From Hyphomicrobium_A sp963722495 (GTDB lineage: Bacteria > Pseudomonadota > Alphaproteobacteria > Rhizobiales > Hyphomicrobiaceae): a stretch of 64,000 nucleotides of DNA. Both the position numbers and the translations under genes were made by a program. The notes beneath the pieces are model-generated. The model ran no database searches. It saw only the letters and a program-made list of their open reading frames with translations, and had not been told where the DNA came from. The stretch covers positions 248,001-312,000 of the forward strand of contig CAVRND010000028.1 in NCBI GenBank assembly GCA_963722495.1, read 5' to 3'. Shown one piece after another: positions 18,758 through 27,417 of the stretch; the stretch's first letter is position 1; each line of letters opens with the position of its first letter.

Positions 18758-19358
18758 ATGGCACAACCTCTGACCGTCGCCGACCTCGAATTGAAGCTGC
18801 GGGAAACGAGGCGGCTGATCGCCGAAAAGTGGGGCTGGTTCCTCGCCCTCGGTATCGTCGCTCATCGTCGCCGGCCTCGCCGCCATCGCCTTCCCGCTGC
18901 TCGGGACCATCGCCGTCAAGATCATGCTCGGCTGGCTGTTCCTCATCGGTGGCGTGCTGATGATCATGCACGCCTTCCAGGCTCCCGGCTGGCAAGGCTT
19001 CCTGTGGGAATTGCTGGTCGGCATCCTCTACGCCGTCGCCGGCGCCTATCTCGCCTTCTTCCCCCTCACCGGTCTACTGACCTTGGCCATCCTTTTGGCC
19101 GTGATGTTCATCATCGAAGGCGTCTTCGAGGTGATCCAGGCCTTCCGCGTGCGCCCGCACGAGGGATGGGGCTTCCTGCTGCTGAGCGGTATCGCCGCCC
19201 TGGCCGTCGGCGTCCTCATCGCCCTCTCGCTGCCGTCTTCGGCCGAGTGGGCGCTCGGTCTTCTCGCCGGCATCAACCTTCTATTCTCAGGTTGGAGTTA
19301 TGTTTTCCTGGCGCTGGCTGGGCGGCGCGCGCACGAGACGGCGGCGGCCACACGCTGA
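18758..19358 (+). CDS. HdeD/DUF308 family membrane protein, frameshifted
   Basis: The start at 18758 follows a good GGGAGG site. The first 34 residues (MAQPLTVADLELKLRETRRL to WFLALGIV) lie in one frame. The remainder continues after a one-base shift near 18860 as IVAGLAAIAFPLLGTIAVKIML, GWLFLIGGVLMIMHAF, LLVGILYAVAGAYLAFFP and three further helices. This gives about six membrane helices, the HdeD pattern. HdeD of E. coli supports acid resistance at high cell density. Here only membership is supported. Confidence 0.8.
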
Positions 19359-19390
19359 CGCCGGTGCGCCGAGGGGCGTAGGAGTTGGTC

Positions 19391-19716
19391 ATGAATATGT
19401 TGGGGTTGTTTCCGGTGTTGGCGCTCGGCGCGGGACTGGCGCTGAATGCCGTGACTTCGGGCGTTCCGGATGCGCAGGCGCAAGCGCCACGTGCTTCAGG
19501 TTGTGCAGACGCAGCCGGCCGACGATGAGATCCCGCCGGATATCATTGCCGTGCAGATCCGCAAGCAGGGCTACGACGTGCACCAACCCGCAGCGTGCCA
19601 AGCGCGATCCGCAGGCGTCGAAGCCGGATGAGCCCGTATGGATCCTGACGTGCGACAACGCGACCTATCGCGTTCGCCTCGTCGGCAACATGGCCGACCA
19701 CGTCGAGAAGATGTAG
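19391..19716 (+). CDS. small exported protein with PepSY-like C-terminus, frameshifted
   Basis: ATG 19391 begins a signal peptide (MNMLGLFPVLALGAGLALNAV). The following part VLQVVQTQPADDEIPPDIIAVQIRKQGYDV is one frame away, and the end CTNPQRAKRDPQASKPDEPVWILTCDNATYRVRLVGNMADHVEKM is another frame away, so two single-base errors fit. The repaired protein is about 107 residues. The pattern IAVQIRKQGY...WILTCDNATYRVRL resembles PepSY-like domains, with two cysteines that may pair. Function unknown. It follows the HdeD gene by 32 bp, probably one operon. Confidence 0.6.
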
Positions 19717-19739
19717 GACGCCGGCAGTTCGCCAACAGA

Positions 19740-19771
19740 AAAAGGCGGGGCCGATGCCCCGCCTTTTCTTT
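19740..19771. terminator. bidirectional intrinsic terminator
   Basis: A 12-bp perfect stem AAAAGGCGGGGC/GCCCCGCCTTTT with a CGAT loop and further T residues lies between convergent genes. It terminates both. Confidence 0.9.
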
Positions 19772-19790
19772 TGCCTGAGCGTAGCGGCGA

Positions 19791-20231
19791 TCAGGTGCGC
19801 CAGGGATGCGCCGGCAGCGCGCTGACAGCGACGCCGACGACCTTGAGACCGGCTTCCGCCACCTTCTCATCGTTCTCGACCGAGCTGCCGCTGACGCCGA
19901 TGGCGCCGACCAGCACACCTTCCTCATCGACGATCGGCAGGCCGCCAGGGAAGGTGATCAGGCCTTCGTTGGAATGCTCGATGCCGTAGAGCGATTTGCC
20001 CGGCTGCGAGAGCTTGCCGATCTCACCCGTCGGCATGCCGAAGAACACGGCCGTCTTGGCCTTCTTGATGGCGATGTCGATGGACCCGACCCAGGCGTCG
20101 TCCATGCGCAGGAATGCCTTGAGGTTGGCGCCCGAGTCGACGACGGCGATGCACATCTGCGTCTTGGTCTTGATCGCCTCTTTGCGCGCGGCCTCGATTG
20201 CCTCGAGGGCTCTTTCCATCGTGACGTGCAT
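19791..20231 (-). CDS. GlcG/HbpS family (DUF336) heme-binding-like protein
   Basis: The 146-residue protein has the family's layout: AIEAARKEAIKTKTQMCIAVVDSGANLKAF, MDDAWVGSIDIAIKKAKTA and GGLPIVDEEGVLVGAIGVSG, ending in the variable tail. Members bind heme or act in glycolate or corrinoid metabolism; the role differs between relatives. No signal peptide is present, so it acts in the cytoplasm. It is 154 bp downstream of the fba start side of the neighbouring transcription unit and is monocistronic by spacing. Confidence 0.85.
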   Translation of the reverse strand: MHVTMERALEAIEAARKEAIKTKTQMCIAVVDSGANLKAFLRMDDAWVGSIDIAIKKAKTAVFFGMPTGEIGKLSQPGKSLYGIEHSNEGLITFPGGLPIVDEEGVLVGAIGVSGSSVENDEKVAEAGLKVVGVAVSALPAHPWRT

Positions 20232-20385
20232 TGGCTGTCTCCGGTGTTCGGCTGCTGGGTGGGGGATATGTAGGTCGCGCGTAAGCTCGCAGAAGCGGGT
20301 AAACGACTGCGTTATTGCCGCGCCTCAATAGCGGTTCAAAGGCATCGGACACCCGAAGCGCGACACGCTGCCGGCCTGAGTTGTA

Positions 20386-21420
20386 TCAGGCGGCCTTTTC
20401 CAGCTTCTGGTTCCACTTGCCGAGCGCGGCGAGCGAGTTCATCGGGCGCGGTGGGTGAAGGCGCGCTGGCCGGCCGCGACGTTCTCGGACTTGCCGCCCC
20501 AGGCCTTGAGCGCGGCGGCCTGCAGGGCGCGCCCGTACGAGAAGGTGACCTTCCAGGGCAGATCGCCGACCTGGTTGATGAGCGACAGGTTCTCCGTCGC
20601 CTGCTCGTCCGACTGGCCGCCGGAGAGGAAGGCGATGCCGGGAACGGCCGACGGCACGGTGGCCTTGAGGCACTTCACGGTGAGCTCGGCGACCTGCTGC
20701 GCGCTCGCCTGCTTGGGGCACTTCTGGCCGGCGATGACCATGTTCGGCTTGAGGACGATGCCCTCGAGGGCAACGCGCGCGTCGTAGAGCTCGCGGAACA
20801 CCGTGCGCTGCGTCCACTCGGTGACCTCGTAGCAGCGCTCGATGGTGTGGCCGGCGTGGGGCCCGTCCATCAGCACCTCCGGCTCGACGATCGGTACGAT
20901 ACCGGCTTCCTGGCACAGCGCCGCGTAGCGGGCGAGCGCATGCGCGTTGGCCTTGACGCAGTTCCACGACGGCAAGCTCGTCGGTGATGGTGATGACGGC
21001 GCGCCACTTGGCGAAGCGGGCGCCGAGCTTGTGGTACTCGGCGAGGCGCTCGCGCAGGCCGTCGAGACCTTCGGTTACCGTCTCGATGTTGACGTCCGGG
21101 CCGGCCAGCGGCTTGGCGCCCGCATCGACCTTGATGCCGGGGATCGAACCGGCCGCCTTCATGACGTCGACCAGCGGTGTGCCGTCCTTGGCCTTCTGGC
21201 GGATCGTCTCGTCGTAGAGGATGACGCCGGAGACGTAGTTCTTCATCCCCTCGCCGGCGCGGAACAGCATCTCGCGATAGTCGCGGCGCGTATCCTCGGT
21301 GGAGGTGACGCCGATGCTGTCGAAGCGCTTCTTGATCGTGCCGGAGCTTTCATCGGCAGCAAGGATGCCCTTGCCGGGAGCAACGAGCGCCTGGGCGATT
21401 TTCGAAAGCTCTTCTGTCAT
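20386..21420 (-). CDS. class I fructose-bisphosphate aldolase, frameshifted
   Basis: ATG 21420 has GAGAGG at 6-nt spacing and is preferred over TTG 21426. The sequence TEELSKIAQALVAPGKGILAADESSGTIKKRF is the class I signature start. The frame shifts near 20965: ITDEL continues as PSWNCVKANAHALARYAALC, VPIVEPEVLMDG and VLKPNMVIAG, which includes the Schiff-base Lys, and EIAFLSGGQS-like FLSGGQSDEQA. It shifts back near 20445 to end NSLAALGKWNQKLEKAA. The enzyme splits fructose 1,6-bisphosphate to triose phosphates in glycolysis and gluconeogenesis. Length about 344, normal. Confidence 0.9.
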   Translation of the reverse strand: MTEELSKIAQALVAPGKGILAADESSGTIKKRFDSIGVTSTEDTRRDYREMLFRAGEGMKNYVSGVILYDETIRQKAKDGTPLVDVMKAAGSIPGIKVDAGAKPLAGPDVNIETVTEGLDGLRERLAEYHKLGARFAKWRAVITITDELAVVELRQGQRACARPLRGAVPGSRYRTDRRAGGADGRAPRRPHHRALLRGHRVDAAHGVPRALRRARCPRGHRPQAEHGHRRPEVPQAGERAAGRRAHREVPQGHRAVGRSRHRLPLRRPVGRAGDGEPVAHQPGRRSALEGHLLVRARPAGRRAQGLGRQVRERRGRPARLHPPRPMNSLAALGKWNQKLEKAA

Positions 21421-21611
21421 GGACAACCTCTCGTGGGACGACGCCAGATTTGCTGCAGAGCACTTAGCGCCAAATTGGCGTCTGGGCCAGCCCCAAGGCC
21501 GTCATTGCAGGCTTTCCCCCCACCCGATGGCATGCATAAATGCGCCGTCACGGTCCCGGCAAAACGCCCGTGAAATGTGGGTGAAGTCGCCCCGAGGGGA
21601 GTGCTCAATAA

Positions 21612-22034
21612 ATGTTCGCAACCGCTGATCGCGCAGGGATGCTTGGTTTGGCGCTGCTTATGGCCTGCGTGAGCGCTCCTGCCCTTGCCGAAGCACTGCG
21701 TTTCAAGGCCGACTTGCTGCCAGTGGCCGGTACCGGCAGCACGGCCTCCGGCAACGTCATCGCGGATTTCGATACCGACTCGAAGAAATTCACCTGGAGC
21801 GGCTCTTACAAAGGTGTCGGCACGTATGCGACGTCGGCAAGCTTCCATGGCGCTCCCGGCGGCGCCCGCCGCGGCTTCGTAAAGATCCAGACGATCGATA
21901 GTCCGTTCGAGGGCTCCGCCATCCTATCGGATAAGCAGGGAGAGGGCCTGGCTGCCGGAGAGTGGTCGATCGTCATCCGAACGGCGGGCTTTCCGAAAGG
22001 CGAGCTGCGGGGTCAACTCGTGCGCGGAAACTAG
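21612..22034 (+). CDS. CHRD-domain exported protein
   Basis: The 140-residue protein has a signal peptide (GMLGLALLMACVSAPALAEA) and one CHRD domain: FKADLLPVAGTGSTASGNVIADFD, KKFTWSGSYKGVG, ATSASFHG and KGELRGQLVRG. CHRD was first defined in chordin and occurs in bacterial secreted proteins with unknown ligands. It is divergent from the aldolase gene, whose start lies 191 bp upstream. Confidence 0.85.
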   Translation: MFATADRAGMLGLALLMACVSAPALAEALRFKADLLPVAGTGSTASGNVIADFDTDSKKFTWSGSYKGVGTYATSASFHGAPGGARRGFVKIQTIDSPFEGSAILSDKQGEGLAAGEWSIVIRTAGFPKGELRGQLVRGN

Positions 22035-22145
22035 CGCTCCGGTCGGCAAAGCGCGGGACGTTGAAAAAATTCTTTGCGCCCGGAACCTTAGAGGCTGAAC
22101 GGCGTTCCTTCGCCGATCAGCCGCAAAGCGTCGGGGAGAAACACG

Positions 22146-22355
22146 ATGGCCACCGGCAATATCGCAAATCAACGTCCCACCGTCTGCCCCACCGTGGGAC
22201 CGATGTCGTTCGGCAGTTTTGAATATGCGATGGTGGTGATGACGCCCCGTTGCTCACACTGCAATCGCCGCGTTACCGGATATGGCGTGCGCATGGCCGC
22301 CGGCAATATCTATTGCAGCACACAGTGCGCCGGGGGAGTCCGCGCGCCGACCTGA
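22146..22355 (+). CDS. small Cys-rich protein, possible zinc ribbon
   Basis: The 69-residue protein follows a GGGGAGAA ribosome site. The C-terminal part contains CSHCNRRVTG and, 18 residues later, CSTQC. The CxxC-x18-CxxxC arrangement resembles a treble-clef or LIM-like zinc site. No signal peptide. No family recognised. It is convergent with the threonine operon and lies 111 bp after the CHRD gene. Confidence 0.55.
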   Translation: MATGNIANQRPTVCPTVGPMSFGSFEYAMVVMTPRCSHCNRRVTGYGVRMAAGNIYCSTQCAGGVRAPT

Positions 22356-22427
22356 CAGGCCGCTTAGAACAGACGCCGCTGCAGGAACTCTGCGTAGCTT
22401 TCGTTCTGCGCCTCTCCGAGGCCGACC

Positions 22428-22950
22428 TTATTCGATGACCGCGAATGCGGCTTCGGCGTCAGGCGTCTCGATGGCGATGGTTTCCACCTTGTCGTCGCCG
22501 ATGTGCAGCTTGCAGAACTCCGCGACGCAGTTTCCAAGATCGTAGAGCGTGCGATGCTTCTCGACCTTGACGACGGCCAGCGCGTGCTGGCCGGCCACGA
22601 GGGCCAATCAGCGCACCCTCGGTCAGCGCACCGCCACCGCCGATCTCGATGTCGAGGCCCAATGCCGGAATGACGACACCTTCGACATCATCGACGGCTA
22701 CCGGCAGCTCGGTATCGAGCGGTCGCGCCCATTCCTCCAGCGCCTGCAACCGCCCGCGCAGAGTCTTCACCAGGAGGCGCCCGCCGCGGATCTTGACGTT
22801 GGCCTCGATATTTAAGCGCGTGACGATGTAGGTCTCGCGGCTGGCACGTTGCTTGTCGCCCGGGCCGAGCGCGGCGAAGCGGTCGCGGATGACGCTGAAG
22901 TCCTCGCCGAAGCGGCGAAACTCATAGCGCGTCGCATCTTTGAATTTCAT
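22428..22950 (-). CDS. unknown protein, third gene of the tdh-kbl unit, frameshifted
   Basis: The open part (22950 to about 22612) reads MKFKDATRYEFRRFGEDFSVI, then VTRLNIEANVKIRGGRLLVKTL. After a one-base shift it continues as VAGQHALAVVKVEKHRTLYDLGNCVAEFCKLHIGDDKVETIAIETP and ends at TAA 22428-22430. The repaired product is about 173 residues, cytoplasmic, rich in beta strands. I do not recognise the family. Its start overlaps the kbl stop by 4 bp (ATGA), which indicates translational coupling to the threonine pathway. Confidence 0.65.
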
Positions 22951-24188
22951 GCCGGCGTCCCTTCGTCGCGAAACTGCGCCAGCGCGTCCAGCGCTTCGTC
23001 GATATCGGCGGTCGTGTGGTCGGCGGAAACCTGGAAGCGTATCTCCTCCTCGCCCTTCGGCACGACGGGAAACGCCAGCCCCGTCGCGAGGATGCCGCGC
23101 TCGCGGAGGTGAGCGACGAGGCGTCCCGTGCGCGCTGTATCACGCACCAGCAGCGGCACCACCGGATGCTGCCCTTCGACCGTTTCGAGACCGAGCTTGC
23201 GCAATCCATCGCGGAAGCGTTGCGTCATCGCGCGAAGGTGCGCCAGCAGCGCCCGGCCCTCCTCGCTGTCGACGCGATCGACGGCAACGCGCGCGGCTTC
23301 CGCCTCGCCCGGCGTGATGGGGTTGGAGTAGATGTAGAACGGTGATGTCTCGCGCAGGTAGGCGACGATGGGCTTCGCCGCGACGATATATCCGCCGTTG
23401 ACGCCGAAGGCCTTTCCGAGCGTACCGATCAGCACGTCGACATGGGTGCCGCCGACCACCTCCTCGGTGCCGCGCCCGCTCGAACCGAAGCCGCCAACGC
23501 CATGCGAGTCATCGGCGACGACGATGACATTCTCGGCGAACTGCGGATCGTACTTGGCGGCAATTTGCATGATGTTGCCGAGGTCGGCGTGATCGCCGCG
23601 CATGCTGAAGACGCCGTCAGTGACGACGAGGGCCCGCGTGCAGGTCTTCGACAGCACGGCAAGGTGCTCTTCAAGCTGATCGTAGTCGAGATGGCGATAG
23701 ATGCGCTTTTCGGCTGGGCGCGACAGCGAGATGGCGTTGATGATGGAATTGTGGTTGAGCGCATCGCTGATTACGGCCGTCTTGTCGGTGATCAGCGGCG
23801 ACAGGACGCCCATGACTGTTGCGTAAGCCGAGCTGAACAGCATGCCGGCCTCGCGCCCGTGAAAAGCAGCGAGCCGCGCTTCGAGCTTCACGTGCGGCGC
23901 CCAGGTGCCAGAAATGAAGCGCACGGCGCCCGGGCCGACGCCATAGCGGCGCACCGCCTCCTCCTCAGCTTCCATGACGCGCGTCGCGAACGACATGCCG
24001 AGGTAGCTGTTGGAGTTCATGCGCAGGAACGGCCGCTGTCCGCGACCTTCGATCAGGAAGCGCGGGCCTTTGCTGCCCGACGGCTGTACGACGCCCACCG
24101 TGACTGCTTCCTCGCCCTTCAGCCGGCCGGAGGTGCGCAAGTCGTCGAGCCTCGCCTCCAGCAACGGCGTCAATCTGTCGGTCGGCAT
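22947..24188 (-). CDS. kbl: 2-amino-3-ketobutyrate CoA ligase-like alpha-oxoamine synthase
   Basis: A PLP enzyme of 413 residues. ATG 24188 is chosen because GGAGG lies 6 nt upstream; the frame is open 14 codons further. Signature parts are RFISGTWAPHVKLEARLAAFHG, DALNHNSIIN, VTDGVFSMRGD, VADDSHGVGG (Asp/His contacts to PLP) and LIGTLGKAFG with the Schiff-base lysine. KBL converts 2-amino-3-ketobutyrate and CoA into glycine and acetyl-CoA. The neighbouring tdh-like gene upstream makes the substrate from threonine, which supports KBL over other alpha-oxoamine synthases. Confidence 0.85.
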   Translation of the reverse strand: MPTDRLTPLLEARLDDLRTSGRLKGEEAVTVGVVQPSGSKGPRFLIEGRGQRPFLRMNSNSYLGMSFATRVMEAEEEAVRRYGVGPGAVRFISGTWAPHVKLEARLAAFHGREAGMLFSSAYATVMGVLSPLITDKTAVISDALNHNSIINAISLSRPAEKRIYRHLDYDQLEEHLAVLSKTCTRALVVTDGVFSMRGDHADLGNIMQIAAKYDPQFAENVIVVADDSHGVGGFGSSGRGTEEVVGGTHVDVLIGTLGKAFGVNGGYIVAAKPIVAYLRETSPFYIYSNPITPGEAEAARVAVDRVDSEEGRALLAHLRAMTQRFRDGLRKLGLETVEGQHPVVPLLVRDTARTGRLVAHLRERGILATGLAFPVVPKGEEEIRFQVSADHTTADIDEALDALAQFRDEGTPA

Positions 24189-24202
24189 GGCGTCCTCCGG
24201 CT

Positions 24203-24369
24203 CTAGTGTCCCGCTTCCGAAGTTCGCCAAAGCTCGACACCAGGGCCCGGAGCGAACTTCGGAAGCAAAAGGGACACTAGATTTATAGCTTTGCTAGTGC
24301 GATTCAGACCGAGAAATTCGCTCCGAGCCATGCAGCGCGTGTAGGCGAATTTCTCGATCATCGCACTAG
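24203..24369. repeat. 167-bp twin-hairpin intergenic repeat, copy 1
   Basis: Two adjacent hairpins make up the element. Hairpin A spans 24203-24280: CTAGTGTCCC pairs with GGGACACTAG and an inner 14-bp stem, CTTCCGAAGTTCGC, pairs with GCGAACTTCGGAAG. Hairpin B spans 24294-24369: CTAGTGCGAT pairs with ATCGCACTAG and an inner CGAGAAATTCGC pairs with GCGAATTTCTCG. A second, diverged copy of equal length occurs at 54987-55153. There is no coding capacity. It lies between tdh and kbl, and the tdh stop codon falls inside its right end. Confidence 0.85.
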
Positions 24370-25334
24370 CGCTTGCGGCGCGGCGCGCCCACTTTTTCTT
24401 TGACGCGGACCAGCATGTCCTTGGCCATGGCATCCAGATCGAAGCGCGGCTGCCAGTCCCAGTCGGCATGTGCGGCGCTGTCGTCGAGCGAGCGGGGCCA
24501 GCTGTCCGCGATGGCCTGGCGCACCGGATCGACATCATAGTCGATCGTGAAAGCGGGAATGTGCTTGCGGATGGCGCCGGCGATGTCCTCGGGCGTCACG
24601 CTCATCGCCGTGATGTTGTAGGCGTTGCGATAGCGCAGCCGCGAGGCGTCGGCCGCCATGAGGCCGATCATGCCGGCGATGGCATCGGGCATGTACGCCA
24701 TGTCGAGGCGCGTGTCGGCCGACAGGAAGCACGTGTAACGGCCGTAGCGGATGGCGTGATAGAACATCTCCACCGCGTAGTCGGTCGTGCCGCCGCCCGG
24801 CGCGGCGACGTACGAGATGAGGCCTGGCAGGCGCAGCCCGCGCGTGTCGATGCCGAAACGCGAGGCGTAGTAGTCGCACAGCAGCTCGCCGGCAACCTTG
24901 GTGACGCCATAGATGGTCGTCGGCCGTTGCACGGCGATTTGCGGCGTCAGATCGCGCTGCGTGTCGGGGCCGAAGGCGCCGATGGAGCTGGGGAAGAACA
25001 CCTGGCAACCGTAGCCGCGCGATACCTCCAGCACATTGTAGAGGCCGCTCATGTTGACGGTCCACGCCAGCTGCGGCGCCGCCTCGGCGGAGGCGGAGAG
25101 CAGCGCGGCGAGGTGGTAGATGGTGCCGACATCATAGCGGCGCACCGCCTCGTGCAGCTGATGCGGCTCGGTGCAGTCGAGATGGTCGTAAGGCGCGATC
25201 GCTGCGGCGCCGCTCGGCGGCAGCACTTTCAGGTCGGTGGCGATCACGTTGTCGGCGCCGTAGCGCTGACGCAGCGCCGGCACCAGCTCGGAGCCGATCT
25301 GGCCAAGCGCGCCGGTCACCAGGATCGTCTTCAT
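24366..25334 (-). CDS. tdh: L-threonine 3-dehydrogenase, SDR/epimerase type
   Basis: The 322-residue protein has an N-terminal Rossmann motif GALGQIGSEL and the catalytic YGVTK (YxxxK), with SSIGAFGP before it. The stretch GLRLPGLISYVAAPGGGTTDYAVEMFY is characteristic of the short-chain L-threonine dehydrogenases. It oxidises threonine to 2-amino-3-ketobutyrate with NAD. It lies upstream of kbl in the same direction with the 167-bp repeat between them, so the two hairpins could modulate expression of the downstream genes. The stop codon TAG (24366-24368) is formed by repeat sequence. Confidence 0.85.
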   Translation of the reverse strand: MKTILVTGALGQIGSELVPALRQRYGADNVIATDLKVLPPSGAAAIAPYDHLDCTEPHQLHEAVRRYDVGTIYHLAALLSASAEAAPQLAWTVNMSGLYNVLEVSRGYGCQVFFPSSIGAFGPDTQRDLTPQIAVQRPTTIYGVTKVAGELLCDYYASRFGIDTRGLRLPGLISYVAAPGGGTTDYAVEMFYHAIRYGRYTCFLSADTRLDMAYMPDAIAGMIGLMAADASRLRYRNAYNITAMSVTPEDIAGAIRKHIPAFTIDYDVDPVRQAIADSWPRSLDDSAAHADWDWQPRFDLDAMAKDMLVRVKEKVGAPRRKR

Positions 25335-25359
25335 GCAGGCCTCCGCGCGTTAGCAGCAC

Positions 25360-26367
25360 TCACGCTTTATAGTAGTCGCGATACCATTTAACGAAGCGGG
25401 CGATGCCCTCCTCGATCGGCGTCGAGGGCGCAAAGCCCACGTCGGCAACGAGGTCGTCGACGTCGGCGAAAGTCGCCGGCACGTCGCCCGGTTGCAGGGG
25501 CAGGAAATTCTTCTTCGCCTCGCGTCCCAGCGCCTTCTCGAGGACGCCGATGAAGTGCATCAGTTCGACGGGCTTGTGGTTGCCGATGTTGTAGATGCGG
25601 TAGGGCGCCGACGAGGTCGCCGGATCGGGACGGATCCCGTTCCAGGCGGGGTTCGGCTGCGGGATGCGATCGGCGGTGCGCAGGACACCCTCGACGACGT
25701 CGTCGATATAGGTGAAGTCGCGCGCGTGATGGCCGTTATTGAAGACGTCGATCGGCTCGCCGGCGAGGATGGCGCGCGTGAACTTGAACAGCGCCATGTC
25801 GGGGCGCCCCCACGGCCCGTAGACGGTGAAGAAGCGCAGGCCCGTCACCGGCAGGCGGTAAAGATGCGCATAGGTATGCGCCATCAGCTCGTTGGCCTTC
25901 TTGGAGGCGGCATAGATGCTCAGCGGATGGTCGACGTTCTGGTGCACGCTGAACGGCATCGACGTGTTGGCGCCGTAGACCGAGCTGGACGACGCGAAGA
26001 CGAGATGCTCGACGCCGTTGTGGCGGCAGCCTTCCAGCACATGCAGCGTCCCGACGATGTTGGAATCGACGTAGGCGTGCGGGTTCTCCATGCCGTAGCG
26101 GACGCCGGCCTGGGCGCCCAGATGGATGACCCGCTGCGGTCGTAGCCTCGGCGAAGAGCCGCTCCATGCCCGCCCGGTCGGCGAGATCCAGCTTGTGGAA
26201 GGTGAAGCCGGGGCGCCCTGGAGCTGGCTGAGCCGCGCCTCCTTCAGCTTAACGTCGTAATAGGCATTGAGATTATCGAGGCCGACGACCTCGTCGCCCC
26301 GGTCAAGCAGCGCTTTAGCGGTATGGTAACCGATGAAGCCGGCAGCGCCGGTGACCAGGACCCGCAT
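25360..26367 (-). CDS. UDP-glucuronate 4-epimerase family, compensated frameshift
   Basis: The N-terminal GAAGFIGYHTAK NAD motif, LDNLNAYYDVKLKEARL and YAASKKANELMAH with the YxxxK pair are typical of UDP-glucuronate epimerases, as is the RFFTVYGPWGRPDMALFKFTRAIL segment. They make UDP-galacturonate for surface polysaccharides. Between about 26140 and 26230 the frame leaves and returns: the true reading there is GFTFHKLDLADRAGMERLFAEATT. The gene ends 26 bp before the tdh start and is divergent from the GmhA-like gene. Confidence 0.85.
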   Translation of the reverse strand: MRVLVTGAAGFIGYHTAKALLDRGDEVVGLDNLNAYYDVKLKEARLSQLQGAPASPSTSWISPTGRAWSGSSPRLRPQRVIHLGAQAGVRYGMENPHAYVDSNIVGTLHVLEGCRHNGVEHLVFASSSSVYGANTSMPFSVHQNVDHPLSIYAASKKANELMAHTYAHLYRLPVTGLRFFTVYGPWGRPDMALFKFTRAILAGEPIDVFNNGHHARDFTYIDDVVEGVLRTADRIPQPNPAWNGIRPDPATSSAPYRIYNIGNHKPVELMHFIGVLEKALGREAKKNFLPLQPGDVPATFADVDDLVADVGFAPSTPIEEGIARFVKWYRDYYKA

Positions 26368-26753
26368 GTGTCATACTTCCCTGCGTTCGGTCTCAATGCC
26401 CGCGTCTTGATGACGCCGGGCAATACCGCCAGCCGCCGCTAAGTGATACGTTGGAGGCTGTCAAGGCGAGGTTCTTCGTGTCCTGTCCTCGGGTTGCCAC
26501 CTTTTCCGCATTCCAAGCGCAGCGCCGTCGGCCCTCGTCGGTGACATTCGCCGGCGGAATTACGCACACCTTGGCCGCAATTTTCAAAGAGAGTTTTGCA
26601 CCCGTGGATGCACCCGACATCGAATCCTGCCACCCCTTGTTTTGTTCCGTACAAGGCAGCCCGCAACCGGCGATGCATCCCGCGCACACCGTTTTGATCA
26701 CCGCGAAACGCCAGCTGGCGCGACCGCACATTCGCTCCTGGAGGGCTACACGC
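26368..26753. promoter_or_regulatory. 385-bp divergent promoter region
   Basis: This gap separates the divergent epimerase and SIS-domain genes. It holds an inverted repeat CCTTGT (26635-26640) / ACAAGG (26651-26656) that could be an operator. I see no other motif, no terminator and no supported coding frame. Promoters for both directions are expected here but cannot be pinned down. Confidence 0.4.
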
Positions 26754-27366
26754 GTGTTGAAAGGTGTCGTCGAAACAACCCCTGCGGATCCGATCACGTC
26801 CTACTTCAACGACCTCGGACGTGCCCTGACTGCCGTCAGGGTGAGCGATGGCGAGGGACGCCCGCTCGACATGCAGCAGGGCTTCGAGTGGGTTGCCGGG
26901 CGCGGCCCGCAGCGCGCACGCCAGCGGCAACAAGGTGATCCTCATCGGCAACGGCGGCAGCGCCGCCATCGCCAGCCACCACGCCATCGAGTTCCTGAAG
27001 AACGGCGGCATCCGCGCCATGGCGCTGAACGACCCCGCCGCGCTGACCTGCCTCAGCAACGACCTCGGCTACGCCAACGTGTTCTCCGAGCAGCTGAAGA
27101 CGCAGGGCGTCCCCGGCGACATGCTGATCGCCATCTCGAGCTCGGGCCAGTCGGTCAACATCCTCAAGGCCGCCGAGGTGGCGCGCGCGCACGGCATGAA
27201 GATCGCGACGTTCAGCGGCTTCCAGCCCGACAACCTCCTGCGCGGCCGCGGCGACGCGAATTTCTATGTGAATTCGAACCAGTACGGCTTTGTCGAGGTC
27301 GCCCATCACGCCCTGATTCAGGCCATACTCGACATCTACGTGTTTCCGCGTCGCCCCGCGCCCTGA
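26754..27366 (+). CDS. SIS-domain phosphoheptose isomerase-like protein, frameshifted
   Basis: A start at GTG 26754 or TTG 26757 follows GGAGGG. The opening LKGVVETTPADPITSYFNDLGRALTAV is followed by a one-base break near 26900. The SIS domain then reads NKVILIGNGGSAAIASHHAIEFLKNGG, NDPAALTCLSNDLGY and ISSSGQSVNILKAAE. The GNGGSA and SSGQS loops bind the sugar phosphate in GmhA. GmhA converts sedoheptulose 7-phosphate to heptose 7-phosphate for LPS. The polysaccharide-type neighbourhood agrees. Confidence 0.8.
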
Positions 27367-27417
27367 GCGGCGGCGCCGTCGCAGCGCGTAGGGGCCGCAA
27401 CGGGAACGCTACGCCGA

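Noticed and set aside
24188..25360. Glycine or threonine riboswitch in the tdh-kbl operon
   Set aside because: The structured element between the genes is a dispersed repeat with a second copy near aroC and lacks glycine-aptamer sequences.
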